Counted from the first letter of the stretch, positions 41,576-49,927 are shown. The stretch is 51,622 bases of DNA from Nitrospirota bacterium (GCA_021792185.1 JAJYVD010000015.1:1-51622); one strand, 5' to 3'. Made by a program: numbers and translations. Notes: generated by a model from the sequence alone, not told the origin.

Positions 41576-42510
41576 TGAACATAGTCATAAGCCTTAACAA
41601 GGATTACGGTATTACCTCTCACGATGCCGTTACCGCCGTAAAAAACCTGCTTAAAGTGAGAAAGGCAGGCCATGCCGGAACCCTCGATCCCATCGCTACC
41701 GGTTTGCTTTTAGTATGCACCAATGAGGCGACAAAGATTTCACCATTTCTTTCCGGCCTCGACAAAGAATACATCGTGACGATGAAACTCGGAGAAAGCA
41801 CGGATACGTACGATTCGGAGGGTAAGGTGACCAAAAAATTTGAAATTTCAAATTTGAAATTCAAAATAGAAGACGTTAAAAAGATAATTCAAAGATTTAC
41901 CGGCGAAATCGAACAGATACCGCCGATGTATTCGGCAATAAAGGTTTCCGGCAAACCTCTTTACAAATTAGCAAGGGCGGGCGTGGAGGTAGAGAGAAAG
42001 CCCAGAAAGGTAACGATCAACGATATAGAAATAGCCGCATTCGAGCCGCCGTTTCTGACAATAAAGGTTTCGTGCTCAAAAGGGACATATATGCGCTCGC
42101 TGTGCAACGATATCGGAGAGGTGCTCGGCGCAGGCGCGCATATGACAGGGCTTATAAGAACGAGGATAGGAAATTTTACTATCGAAAATTCGGCAAAAAT
42201 AAACGAACTTCCCGGCAAAGCCTCGGCCATGTTCTCCATGGACGACGCGTTGAATCATCTGCCGGAAATAAAATTAGAGGGTGATGACCTAAAAAGGGCT
42301 AAGAATGGGAATCCTGTGAAAATAGAGCAGAAGAGCGGAAGTGCGGAAGAGCAGAAGTGCGGAAGAGCAGAAGCTAAAGACTTCCAGACTTCCGAGCTTC
42401 CTGACTTACGAACTTGTTTTATCAGACTCAAAGATCCTGACGGAAGGCTTTTGGGAATTGGAAAAGTTGCAAGGGATTTGATTAAGATAGAACGGCTTAT
42501 AAAGATTTAA
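41575..42510 (+). CDS. truB: tRNA pseudouridine-55 synthase TruB
   Basis: This 311-aa enzyme makes pseudouridine 55 in the T-loop of tRNAs. It has the catalytic Asp38 in GHAGTLDPIATGLL, EYIVTMKLGESTDTYDSEG, QIPPMYSAIKVSGKPLYKLAR and CSKGTYMRSL. Its C-terminal PUA-like domain ends with GRLLGIGKVARDLIKIERLI. Two repeats are in frame: an AAATTTC type at 41836-41867 (KKFEISNLKFKIED), in the loop before the VKKIIQRFTGEI helix, and a GCGGAAG type at 42323-42416, inside the C-terminal domain. Start ATG overlaps the lptD stop. Confidence 0.95.
   Translation: MNIVISLNKDYGITSHDAVTAVKNLLKVRKAGHAGTLDPIATGLLLVCTNEATKISPFLSGLDKEYIVTMKLGESTDTYDSEGKVTKKFEISNLKFKIEDVKKIIQRFTGEIEQIPPMYSAIKVSGKPLYKLARAGVEVERKPRKVTINDIEIAAFEPPFLTIKVSCSKGTYMRSLCNDIGEVLGAGAHMTGLIRTRIGNFTIENSAKINELPGKASAMFSMDDALNHLPEIKLEGDDLKRAKNGNPVKIEQKSGSAEEQKCGRAEAKDFQTSELPDLRTCFIRLKDPDGRLLGIGKVARDLIKIERLIKI
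41836..41867. repeat. AAATTTC heptad repeat (copy 4, in frame in truB)
   Basis: Four alternating GAAATTT/CAAATTT units are read as KFEISNLKFKI. They sit in a surface loop of TruB; the same peptide type appears in the GT9 gene (NFKFQISN). Confidence 0.78.
42323..42416. repeat. GCGGAAG/CTTCCG repeat (copy 4, in truB)
   Basis: Three units of GAGCAGAAGWGCGGAAG are followed by GACTTCCAGACTTCCGAG. It encodes EQKSGSAEEQKCGRAEAK and DFQTSELPDL within the PUA-like domain, keeping frame. Confidence 0.72.
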
Positions 42511-42521
42511 CAGGAGGCATT

Positions 42522-43817
42522 ATGATACCGAGATATACGAGGCCGGAGATGGGAAGGCTCTGGGAGCCTCAAAACAGATTCCATAAGTGGCTCGATGTTG
42601 AGATAGCCGTATGCGAGGCATGGGCTGAAATGGGAGAAATCCCTCGGGATGCCCTTAAGGTGATAAAGGAAAAAGCAAAGTTCGACATTGAGAGAATAGA
42701 CGAGATCGAAAAGACGGTGAAACATGACGTAATAGCATTTCTCACTTCCGTGGCCGAGTTTGTAGGCCCTGAATCGCGGTTTATACATAAAGGGCTTACA
42801 TCATCCGATGTTGTAGATACAGCCCTCTCCTTGCTGATGAGAGAAGCGGCCGGAATCATCATAAATGATATCAAAGAACTCATGAACGTCCTGAAAAAAC
42901 AGGCATTCAAATACAAGGATACGCCGTGCATCGGCAGGAGCCACGGTGTTCACGCCGAGCCCATGACCTTCGGGTTAAAGTTCGCTTTATGGTACGAGGA
43001 TGCAAAGAGAAACCTCAGAAGGATGGAAACCGCAATGGAGGCGATAAGCGTAGGCAAACTCTCAGGCGCGGTAGGCACGTTTTCCAACATCCCGATCGAA
43101 CTCGAAGATAAGGTATGCGCTAAACTGGGACTGTCAGCCGAACCGGTTGCGACACAGGTCGTTCAGAGGGACAGGCACGCGGAATACATGACCGCCCTCG
43201 CCTTAATAGCGGCATGCGTAGAAAAAATATCAGTCGAGATAAGGCATCTTCAGAGGACCGAAGTTCTCGAGGCCGAAGAGCCTTTCAGCGCCGGGCAGAA
43301 AGGTTCATCAGCAATGCCGCATAAGAGGAATCCCGTAGGATCCGAAAACCTTTCAGGCCTCGCGCGGGTTGTGCGCTCCAATGCGTTGGCTGCCCTCGAA
43401 AACATCGCCCTATGGCACGAGCGTGACATCTCTCATTCGTCGGTGGAAAGGGTGATAATCCCCGACAGCGCCATACTTGTCGATTATATGCTGAACAGGC
43501 TTGCTGGAATACTCAAAGACATGCACGTGTATCCCGAAAGAATGGCGGCTAATATGGATAAAAGCCACGGCCTCTATAATTCTCAGAGGGTCATGCTCGC
43601 GCTCACGGAAAAAGGAATAAGCCGCGAAGACGCATACGCGCTTGTGCAAAAAAACGCCATGGAGAGCTGGAGGGAAGGCGAGAGTTTCAAGAAGCTCCTC
43701 CAAAAAGACGCCGGCATAACAAAACATCTGTCACATCAGGAAATCGAGGAAATCTTCGACCTTAAGTATTACCTGAGAAACGTGGATTATATATTCGGGA
43801 GGGTATTCGGAGGATAA
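42522..43817 (+). CDS. purB: Adenylosuccinate lyase
   Basis: This 431-aa fumarase-superfamily lyase acts twice in purine synthesis (SAICAR and adenylosuccinate cleavage). It has RYTRPEMGRLWEPQNRF at the start, VKHDVIAFLTSVAE, the catalytic regions TSSDVVDTALSL and RSHGVHAEPMTFG, and the signature loop KGSSAMPHKRNPVGSENLSG. Length is normal. An AGGAGG ribosome site lies 6 bases before ATG, the strongest in this operon, so it may be translated independently of truB (11 bases upstream). Confidence 0.97.
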   Translation: MIPRYTRPEMGRLWEPQNRFHKWLDVEIAVCEAWAEMGEIPRDALKVIKEKAKFDIERIDEIEKTVKHDVIAFLTSVAEFVGPESRFIHKGLTSSDVVDTALSLLMREAAGIIINDIKELMNVLKKQAFKYKDTPCIGRSHGVHAEPMTFGLKFALWYEDAKRNLRRMETAMEAISVGKLSGAVGTFSNIPIELEDKVCAKLGLSAEPVATQVVQRDRHAEYMTALALIAACVEKISVEIRHLQRTEVLEAEEPFSAGQKGSSAMPHKRNPVGSENLSGLARVVRSNALAALENIALWHERDISHSSVERVIIPDSAILVDYMLNRLAGILKDMHVYPERMAANMDKSHGLYNSQRVMLALTEKGISREDAYALVQKNAMESWREGESFKKLLQKDAGITKHLSHQEIEEIFDLKYYLRNVDYIFGRVFGG

Positions 43818-43866
43818 TGCCGCCTTTACTTTTTAACTCTTTTTTCTGTATTCTTAAAATCTCGAT

Positions 43867-44520
43867 ATGATAGACCTTCACACCCACAGCATATTCAGCG
43901 ATGGAGAACTTATCCCGGCAGAGCTTGTGAGAAGGGCCTTTGCCCTGGGATATAAAGCTATAGCCATAACCGACCACATGGATCAGTCCAACATCGATTT
44001 CATCATCCCCAGAATCGTAAAGGTAGTTGACGCATTGAAGAATTATGTGCCATTGGAAATAATTCCCGGCGCTGAAATAACACATGTGCCCCCTTTGCTG
44101 ATCCCGGATGTGGTCAAAGAGGCGCGAAAACTCGGCGCGCGCATTGTAGTAGTTCACGGAGAGACAATCGTAGAGCCGGTTATGGAAGGCACCAACAGGG
44201 CAGCCATCGAGTCCGGCGCCGACATCCTCGCCCATCCGGGGCTGATATCCGATGACGACCTTTTGTTTGCAAAAGAAAAGGGCATCACCCTTGAGATAAC
44301 TGCGCGAAAGGGCCACAGCCTTTCAAACGGTTATGTGGCCAAGAAGGCGTTGGAAATCGGCGTGCCTTTAACCGTAAACACAGACGCGCACGCCCCGTCT
44401 GATCTTATAACAAAAGATTTCGCGGCTCGGATACTTTTGTCGGCCGGTATCGCGGACAACAGGATAAACGCCGTATTTCAGCATTCAGCAAAGCTCGTAG
44501 AAAAAGCACTCCGGAGGTAA
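43867..44520 (+). CDS. PHP-domain metal-dependent phosphoesterase (histidinol phosphatase-like)
   Basis: This 217-aa PHP protein has IDLHTHSIFSDGELIPAELV (2-21), AIAITDHMDQSN, PGAEITHVPP, VVHGETIVEPV, LAHPGLIS and NTDAHAPSDLI, so all metal-binding positions of the three-metal site are kept. It is shorter than the PHP protein at 9889 and closer to small histidinol-phosphatase or YcdX-type members. It stands 49 bases after purB and 3 bases before the TPR gene. The actual phosphoester substrate is unknown. Confidence 0.88.
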   Translation: MIDLHTHSIFSDGELIPAELVRRAFALGYKAIAITDHMDQSNIDFIIPRIVKVVDALKNYVPLEIIPGAEITHVPPLLIPDVVKEARKLGARIVVVHGETIVEPVMEGTNRAAIESGADILAHPGLISDDDLLFAKEKGITLEITARKGHSLSNGYVAKKALEIGVPLTVNTDAHAPSDLITKDFAARILLSAGIADNRINAVFQHSAKLVEKALRR

Positions 44521-44523
44521 CAG

Positions 44524-45207
44524 ATGCCGAAGATAATAAAAAGGCGCTCGGAAAAAAAGATCCGCACAGAAGAGGATATAAGGGAGACTGTTGTAGACAT
44601 AAGGAAGCGGCTGAAAGAACGCCAGCGCGCGCTGGTTTATGCAGCGGTTATTTTTCTAGTCGTGACCCTCTCGGTTTCGGGATTATTCATTTATAAAAAA
44701 GCGTCTATGAGCAGGGCGATGGAGCTTGAACTCGAGGGCTACAGGCTGTTTTACGGAGACTATCAGGCACAGGCTTTTTCTCCCTCCGAAAGATACAAAA
44801 AGGCGCTCGAAAAATTCAATGAATCATATAAAGCCAAAAAACGGCCTAACGTGCTTTTATACATCGCGAACTCACATTACGAATTGGGCGGCTACGACGA
44901 GGCTATAAAGACCCTCAAAGAGCTCACAAATCAGTTTCCCGATTCGGGTATTGCTTCCATAGCGTATTACAAAACGGCAACGGCATATGTAAAAAAAGGC
45001 GATACGGACAATGCGCTTAATGCCCTAAAACAGATCGTTAGTGTTAAGGACAGCGCGCTTCAGGACATGGCGCTTCTGGAAACCGGCAAGATATTGGAGT
45101 TATCAGGCAAAACAGAGGATGCCAGGAACAAATACAAAGAGCTTATAAATAAATTCCCTAAATCGGCATTGATAAACGAAGCAAAAGCGAGGATGGGAGA
45201 AAAATAA
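44524..45207 (+). CDS. Membrane-anchored TPR protein (YfgM-like)
   Basis: This 227-aa protein has a basic cytoplasmic N terminus (1-38), a single membrane helix (about 39-58: LVYAAVIFLVVTLSVSGLFIY) and a periplasmic TPR domain. The repeats include SERYKKALEKFNESYKAKK, LLYIANSHYELGGYDEAIKTL, IAYYKTATAYVKKGDTDNAL and ALLETGKILELSGKTEDARN. The layout matches YfgM/CpoB-like tetratricopeptide proteins that assist periplasmic chaperones. It follows the PHP gene by 3 bases and converges on the lytic transglycosylase gene, with only 8 bases between stops. Confidence 0.85.
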   Translation: MPKIIKRRSEKKIRTEEDIRETVVDIRKRLKERQRALVYAAVIFLVVTLSVSGLFIYKKASMSRAMELELEGYRLFYGDYQAQAFSPSERYKKALEKFNESYKAKKRPNVLLYIANSHYELGGYDEAIKTLKELTNQFPDSGIASIAYYKTATAYVKKGDTDNALNALKQIVSVKDSALQDMALLETGKILELSGKTEDARNKYKELINKFPKSALINEAKARMGEK

Positions 45208-45215
45208 AGAATAGC

Positions 45216-46670
45216 TTAAGCCTTTTTGGCCTTGTCTTTCTTTGATTTGACGATTCTTTTGGATGCCTTTTTAGATGCTTTTTTGTCCGACTTTTTAGCC
45301 GCTGCCCTTTTCTTGTATGAAGCTTTTCTTGCAGTCATTTTATCGTCCATATCATCGTGATACTTGCCTTTAGGCGGTATCTTTATCTTTTCGCCCGATT
45401 CCAGGCTTTCGATGCCCGAGAGAGAGTTCATGGCTATGATTGCGGCTGCTGGAACTCCTGCCTTGCTCGCTATTTTCTTGATGGTATCGCCCTTTTTTAC
45501 GGTGTAAATATCTACGCTGAACCGTTCTTCCACAGGAATGCTTTCGAGATTCGCAAGAAAGGAGTCGGTGGTTCCGGCAGGTATCCTGATCGCGTAGTTC
45601 GGAACATTCGGCGGGGTGCTCCAGCGCCTCAGTTCCGGATTCAGGCTCCTTATCTCTTCAACGGTGCTTTCCGCGCACTTTGCTATAACCTCGATATCCG
45701 CAGGGGAAGAGAGAGTTACTTCATCGTATTCGAGCGGCTCGTGATATACCAGATTGTAAAACCCGTATTCTTCAGGAGTATTCGCTATCATTGTGGCTGC
45801 GATATATCGCGGCACATACTCTTTTGTCTCGGCCCTTATCTGCTTGGTGTGAAGCAGCGCCCAGTAATCTTCCGCCCCGGTCTTTTTTATGGCCCGCATT
45901 ATCTTGCCTTCGCCTGCATTGTACGCCGCAAGCGCGAGCTTCCATGAACCGAACATGCCGTACAGATCCTTCAAATAATCCGCTGCAGCACCGGTCGATT
46001 TAATCGGGTCTTTTCTCTCATCTCTCCACCAATCTATTACAAGGCCGTATCTCTTTGCGGTAGCGGCTATAAACTGCCAGGGTCCGACCGCCCGCGCCCT
46101 CGAATATGCGTTAAGGTTAAATCCGCTCTCCACTATCGGAAGGAACACCAGTTCCTCGGGCATCTTCTTCTCTTTCAGCACATCCTTCATTATTTCTATA
46201 TACTTTGCCGACCTTTCAAGCCATATCGAAAACCTTTCCCTTATCCTGTCCTTGAAAAGGCTTATATTCTTATCTATGGCCTTTACGGCCGTCTCGTTGG
46301 ATTTGTAAGATATGCCGAGTGGTGAGGGTATATTTTTATCCTGATTGCTTTCCGGCTGGTTCGCGGCGCCCTGTGCATCTCCGGCATCCGTTTTTTCGGC
46401 TTTATCGATGACCGGTTGTCCGGACGCGGCATCCGGTGTTTCCGGGGTCTTTGATGCCGAAGCAAGCTTGTCCTGCGGCAAATCCGCCATGCTGATTACA
46501 GGGTTTTCCTGCTTCTGAAGCCTTAGTTCCTGATTGGCAACAGACGCATCGCTGACCTCTTTGTTTACATCGGCGTGCGCTGGAATCTGCGCGGCAGCAA
46601 ATAATAGGAAGAAAACGATAAGCGAGAACATAAAATGCCGACCGCTTGCATGTAGCTTTAGGCTTTTCAT
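45216..46670 (-). CDS. MltD-like membrane-bound lytic murein transglycosylase with LysM
   Basis: This 484-aa exported enzyme has a signal peptide (to about AHA33) and a disordered Pro/Ala/Lys linker (34-125). The SLT domain has catalytic Glu181 in LPIVESGFNLNAYSRARAVGPWQF and GSWKLALAAYNAGEG. One LysM motif (389-432) binds peptidoglycan, and the tail from about 443 is lysine-rich. It cleaves glycan strands to 1,6-anhydro ends. The usual MltD has two or more LysM units and a lipobox; here one LysM is seen and no lipobox, so it is soluble periplasmic or tethered by its signal. An alternative start at Met14 would shorten the n-region. Confidence 0.92.
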   Translation of the reverse strand: MKSLKLHASGRHFMFSLIVFFLLFAAAQIPAHADVNKEVSDASVANQELRLQKQENPVISMADLPQDKLASASKTPETPDAASGQPVIDKAEKTDAGDAQGAANQPESNQDKNIPSPLGISYKSNETAVKAIDKNISLFKDRIRERFSIWLERSAKYIEIMKDVLKEKKMPEELVFLPIVESGFNLNAYSRARAVGPWQFIAATAKRYGLVIDWWRDERKDPIKSTGAAADYLKDLYGMFGSWKLALAAYNAGEGKIMRAIKKTGAEDYWALLHTKQIRAETKEYVPRYIAATMIANTPEEYGFYNLVYHEPLEYDEVTLSSPADIEVIAKCAESTVEEIRSLNPELRRWSTPPNVPNYAIRIPAGTTDSFLANLESIPVEERFSVDIYTVKKGDTIKKIASKAGVPAAAIIAMNSLSGIESLESGEKIKIPPKGKYHDDMDDKMTARKASYKKRAAAKKSDKKASKKASKRIVKSKKDKAKKA

Positions 46671-46748
46671 ACAGGTATAGTTGTAACCTTATACAGCCTA
46701 AAAAGTCAAGGTTTTTATCTGATTTTTACCAGCCTTCGGCAATGATGA

Positions 46749-47300
46749 TTATGGTTTTCTTAGTTGAATGATAGACTCAAGTTTGGGAAGCAGAAAATGT
46801 TTTTCCGCCAATTTAGCAACTTTGTGCATATCTGCCTTCTTTGCAAGCCCTTTAATGTCAATAATGTCCTGACCGCTTAACGGCAGGAGTTTCAGCAATA
46901 TAAGATATTCAGGGGTAGCGACTTTAATGTTTTTCCCAAAAACAGCGGCAACAACTCCGTTTTTTATCGCTTCCGTTGCCAAATCAAATCCTCCGGTGCC
47001 TATAATATCCACCTGAATATGCCCGGACATAAAAGAGAATTTTTCCTGTATAGTCATTCGCGGGGTTGCTTTATGAACTGATACTTTTTTTTGTAATCTG
47101 GTTTGAATAAGAGAAATCAGGTCGTCCCAGTTTATCTTTTTTGAAATTATGACCACCAGATCAACATCCCGTGTGGTGCGCGGCCTGACCCATGCCGAAA
47201 GCGCAAGCCCTCCTATAAGCGCGTAGTCTTCGATAATGCCTTCATCTTTCAGTTCATCGAAAAAGGAGATGGTTTTTATAAAGGCTTCGATGATAGACAT
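46749..47300 (-). CDS. Nucleotidyltransferase-fold protein (AbiEii/DUF6036-like)
   Basis: This 183-aa protein has a polymerase-beta nucleotidyltransferase core: GG30-31, then Asp45 and Asp47 in YALIGGLALSAWVRPRTTRDVDLVV, and a third acidic strand HIQVDIIGTGG. The C-terminal part (ATPEYLILLKLLPLSGQDIIDIKGL) matches the AbiEii-type toxin and related DUF6036 proteins, which transfer nucleotides to tRNA or other targets. Its ATG overlaps the stop of a 37-aa gene in a TAATG junction, so the two are translationally coupled and probably form a toxin-antitoxin-like pair. Confidence 0.82.
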   Translation of the reverse strand: MSIIEAFIKTISFFDELKDEGIIEDYALIGGLALSAWVRPRTTRDVDLVVIISKKINWDDLISLIQTRLQKKVSVHKATPRMTIQEKFSFMSGHIQVDIIGTGGFDLATEAIKNGVVAAVFGKNIKVATPEYLILLKLLPLSGQDIIDIKGLAKKADMHKVAKLAEKHFLLPKLESIIQLRKP

Positions 47301-47413
47301 TACTTTTTCTTTATTGCTTTATGGACTGACTTTTTGAGGATAATGGAAAGTTCGAGCAGTTCAAGGGCGATTTCTATGTTTTTGCCGTTCGGCTTTAAGG
47401 TCTTCTTTTTCAT
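47300..47413 (-). CDS. 37-aa helical partner of the nucleotidyltransferase
   Basis: This tiny gene reads MKKKTLKPNGKNIEIALE, then LLELSIILKKSVHKAIKKK. It is basic at both ends with an amphipathic helix between. Its TAA stop overlaps the nucleotidyltransferase ATG. A TATAAT box lies 6 bases before its ATG on the minus strand, so the transcript could be nearly leaderless. By position it is the candidate antitoxin or regulatory subunit; no family is recognised. Confidence 0.6.
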   Translation of the reverse strand: MKKKTLKPNGKNIEIALELLELSIILKKSVHKAIKKK

Positions 47414-47584
47414 GATTGAATTATACACCTAAAGCCAGTTACAGATAAACCGCCTTGCCGGCTTCTTGAGCGGCGAGTCGTCTTTCATCAGGAATTCGGT
47501 CCGGGAGGATGAGCCGGTTTACAAGTATGCCGGACTTTGACAATATTTTTCATGTATAGATTATGGTAAAATTAGTTCTATCGA

Positions 47585-47806
47585 GTGATTTTTATATGGA
47601 GAATATTGTTGTTAAAATTTAATATTCAAAAAACTATCAACTACTGGTTAAACGGAGCGGAATATGATATCGGGGTTGCCGATGCCATGTTTGAAAAACT
47701 CAAATACCCGTATGCTCTATTCATGGGGCATCTGGCGCTTGAAAAACTCCTTAAAGCGATTGTTGTAAAAGAAACAGTCAGCCATGCTCCATATACGCAT
47801 GGTTGA
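47585..47806 (+). pseudogene. HEPN-domain gene, 3' half deleted
   Basis: The frame encodes about 65-73 residues of a HEPN protein: NYWLNGAEYDIGVADAMFEKLKYPYALFMGHLALEKLLKAIVV and ETVSHAPYTHG, then a stop. Intact members run to about 120-130 aa and continue after HAPYTHNL with further helices that carry the RX4-6H RNase motif. Here HAPYTH runs directly into the start region of the adjoining nucleotidyltransferase, so a deletion has fused the two and removed the catalytic half. The start is uncertain; TTG or ATG codons at 47585-47612 are possible. Confidence 0.72.
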
Positions 47807-48128
47807 AAAAGAAGTTATAAAAAAGGCGCAGCAGTTTGTAATAGAACTCAGGAAGCATAAAATCAGGGTTTCCAAGGCGATCCTTTACGGTTCAAGAACC
47901 TCAGGGAAGGCTCATGAGTTCAGCGACATAGATATAGCGATAGTTTCTCCTGATTTCGGCAAGGACAGATATAAAGAGGGTACAAAGCTTTTTGAAATAG
48001 CGTATAAAATAGATCCGCTTATAGAGCCTGTTCCAATCTCAAGCGAATCTTACAAGAATGACACTTGGCTGCCTCTTATTTATGAAATACGAAAAAACGG
48101 CGTCCGCGTAAAAACATCGTCAAAATAA
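47799..48128 (+). CDS. MNT-type minimal nucleotidyltransferase (MntA-like antitoxin)
   Basis: This 109-aa nucleotidyltransferase has the signature GSRTSGKAHEFSDIDIAIVS: Gly31-Ser32 and Asp43-x-Asp45 bind the metal and NTP. MNT proteins paired with HEPN toxins act as antitoxins, in known cases by adenylylating the HEPN RNase. I place the start at ATG 47799, which gives the usual N terminus; the frame extends to 47784 inside the broken HEPN gene. With its toxin truncated, it is an orphan antitoxin, possibly retained by chance or acting on another HEPN protein. Confidence 0.82.
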   Translation: MVEKEVIKKAQQFVIELRKHKIRVSKAILYGSRTSGKAHEFSDIDIAIVSPDFGKDRYKEGTKLFEIAYKIDPLIEPVPISSESYKNDTWLPLIYEIRKNGVRVKTSSK

Positions 48129-48155
48129 TACTGCCTTATCGGTCCCTATAGATTT

Positions 48156-48965
48156 TCACGGCTTATAAAATACAAAAATATGCTCGTGCATGATGAGGAG
48201 AAAGTTATACTCCTTGGACTTCTTTACCCAAAAGCCTGTCGCCTTGCAGTTGTGCTGGACTTTAATGATGTCTTCCTTCAGGACAAAACCGGCCTTTAAA
48301 AAGCGCTCCATGACTTTATATGCAAGAGGGATATAAAATTTCTTACGCCTTGTGTCACCTATAAGTATCGCGCAATATTTGTCGGGTTTTAAAACCCTGA
48401 AACATTCCCGTGCCACGAGTTCTATTTCATCGCAGAAATCATCTATCGAATGAATATTAGAGAGGTCTGCTTTAATGGTGCCGTCAGAATAGTTGATGAT
48501 GTCGGCATAGGGTGGATGCGTAAGAACGAAATCAATCGAATCGGTTTTTACGGTCTTGAGCTTTCGCGCGTCTCCAAGGCAGAGATGTTGAGGCTGAGCG
48601 TAGAGATAATCAAAGTTTAGCCTTTCTTTCGTAATCCTGATCGTCGCAGGATTTATATCTATGCCAATCCCTTTTCTGCCTGTCAGCTTGCATTCTATCA
48701 ACGTTGTGCCGCCGCCTATCATCGGGTCAAGTATAGTGTCTCCTTCATCCGAATATCTCAGGATGAGGTTTCTCACGACCTGCGGCGACCAGTTGCCCCT
48801 GTAGTCGGATCTGTGGGTTGCCCAGTTGCCTCTTTTCGGAAAAGACCAAACTGTGGCGCATTCGAGGTCAAAGTTTTCGGGTTGAAGCCTCTTTAAACCC
48901 ACCGCCGCCTGCTTGATAACTCTTTTCAGGCTCTCAAGACGATCCTCGATCGTATGGGATACCAA
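48156..48965 (-). CDS. Site-specific DNA methyltransferase (N4/N6 type)
   Basis: This protein of about 269 aa has the SAM/FxGxG-like block TILDPMIGGGTTLIECKLTGRKGIGIDINP (about 78-106), preceded by a GNWSPQVVRNLI segment. The catalytic motif is VLTHPPYADIINY (147-159), in which His replaces the usual Asp/Asn/Ser before PPY. A target-recognition region of moderate length follows (CFRVLKPDKYCAILIGDTRR). The order SAM motif before PPY suggests a beta/gamma-like arrangement. The start appears to be TTG 48965 without a ribosome site, so the true start is uncertain. It is divergent from the DpnI-like gene. Its modified sequence is unknown. Confidence 0.85.
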   Translation of the reverse strand: MVSHTIEDRLESLKRVIKQAAVGLKRLQPENFDLECATVWSFPKRGNWATHRSDYRGNWSPQVVRNLILRYSDEGDTILDPMIGGGTTLIECKLTGRKGIGIDINPATIRITKERLNFDYLYAQPQHLCLGDARKLKTVKTDSIDFVLTHPPYADIINYSDGTIKADLSNIHSIDDFCDEIELVARECFRVLKPDKYCAILIGDTRRKKFYIPLAYKVMERFLKAGFVLKEDIIKVQHNCKATGFWVKKSKEYNFLLIMHEHIFVFYKP

Positions 48966-49108
48966 AGACGTTGATTGGTAATTATGGAGGACCGCGCGAG
49001 AGCCTTATTTTGATCGATCTTTGATCGAATCGGCATGTAATGTCAAGAGACTATGTGTAAGAATCAAAAAAAGTGTAAAATAGCTGAAAGTAATTCTTGG
49101 GAGTCGGA

Positions 49109-49876
49109 ATGAAATTATGCTTTGATGTAGAAAAAGCGCAAGGATATAAGAGTCCTTCGCAGATAGCAAGAGTTCTCACTGAGGACTGGGCTGCAAAAAA
49201 TTTGTTTTGCGTTTCCTGTAATCGAAATAAATTGCAGGTTGCGCGCGACAACACAAAGGTTATAGACTTTGTCTGTGATAACTGCGCTGAAACCTATCAA
49301 TTGAAAAGCCGAAACCAACCGTTAGGCAATAAAGTTACCGATGCAGCCTATGAACCGATGATTGACTCTATCAAGAAGAATAAAGCGCCCAATCTTTATC
49401 TTTTGCATTATAATCCCGCTAATTATTGCGCTGAAAACCTATTAATTGTTCCAAAATTTTTCCTGACATTATCCTGTATCGAGCAACGCAAACCGCTTTC
49501 TGACAGTGCCAGGCGAGCAGGATGGGTAGGCTGCAATATTGTGTTAAAAGAAATTCCTATAGATGGGAAGATTTCGATTATCTACGGAAGAAAAACAGTC
49601 AACCCCGAATTTGTAAGGGAAAGCTACAATAGGTTCCGTTTTTTATCGGAAAAGAAATATGATGTTAGAGGATGGACTGCAGATGTATTAAAGATTGTAC
49701 GAGAACTCGGCAAGACTGAGTTTGCTCTGGATGAAGTGTATGCCTATGACGAGCAACTTCAAAAACTCCATCCCGAAAACAAGCATATCCGCCCCAAAAT
49801 CCGCCAGCAGTTGCAAATTCTGCGCGACAAAGGAGTTCTAAAATTCATAGGGCAAGGGAAGTATCAATTCAAATAA
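49109..49876 (+). CDS. DpnI-like methyl-directed restriction endonuclease
   Basis: This protein of 255 aa is almost the length of Streptococcus DpnI and alignable throughout. The N terminus has TEDWAAKNLFCVSCNRNK, a zinc ribbon with Cys34, Cys37, Cys56 and Cys59, then the PD-(D/E)XK core with Asp53 and Lys66. The middle acidic residue, Glu64 in DpnI, is Gln64 here (TYQLKS). KPLSDSARRAGWVGCNI and the C-terminal winged helix (HIRPKIRQQLQILRDKG, then FIGQGKYQFK) match DpnI closely. DpnI cuts Gm6ATC. The start is ATG 49109 with GGGAG 5 bases upstream. Its 3' end is repeated at 50444-50534 and 51254-51480. Confidence 0.93.
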   Translation: MKLCFDVEKAQGYKSPSQIARVLTEDWAAKNLFCVSCNRNKLQVARDNTKVIDFVCDNCAETYQLKSRNQPLGNKVTDAAYEPMIDSIKKNKAPNLYLLHYNPANYCAENLLIVPKFFLTLSCIEQRKPLSDSARRAGWVGCNIVLKEIPIDGKISIIYGRKTVNPEFVRESYNRFRFLSEKKYDVRGWTADVLKIVRELGKTEFALDEVYAYDEQLQKLHPENKHIRPKIRQQLQILRDKGVLKFIGQGKYQFK

Positions 49877-49903
49877 ATAGGGGAGATGCGGTTTCAGACA
49901 GCG
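49785..49903 (+). repeat. dpnI 3'-end repeat, copy 1 (in the gene)
   Basis: This is the last ~90 bases of the dpnI-like gene plus the flank ATAGGGGAGATGCGG. It is the probable source of the two partial copies downstream. Confidence 0.85.
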
Positions 49904-49927
49904 GGGAAGGTCAAAACCATAGATAGT

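Noticed and set aside
47537-47572. Promoter for the HEPN/MNT pair
   Set aside because: TTGACA at 47537-47542 is a perfect -35, but no acceptable -10 lies 16-18 bases downstream; TAAAAT at 47567 is too far.
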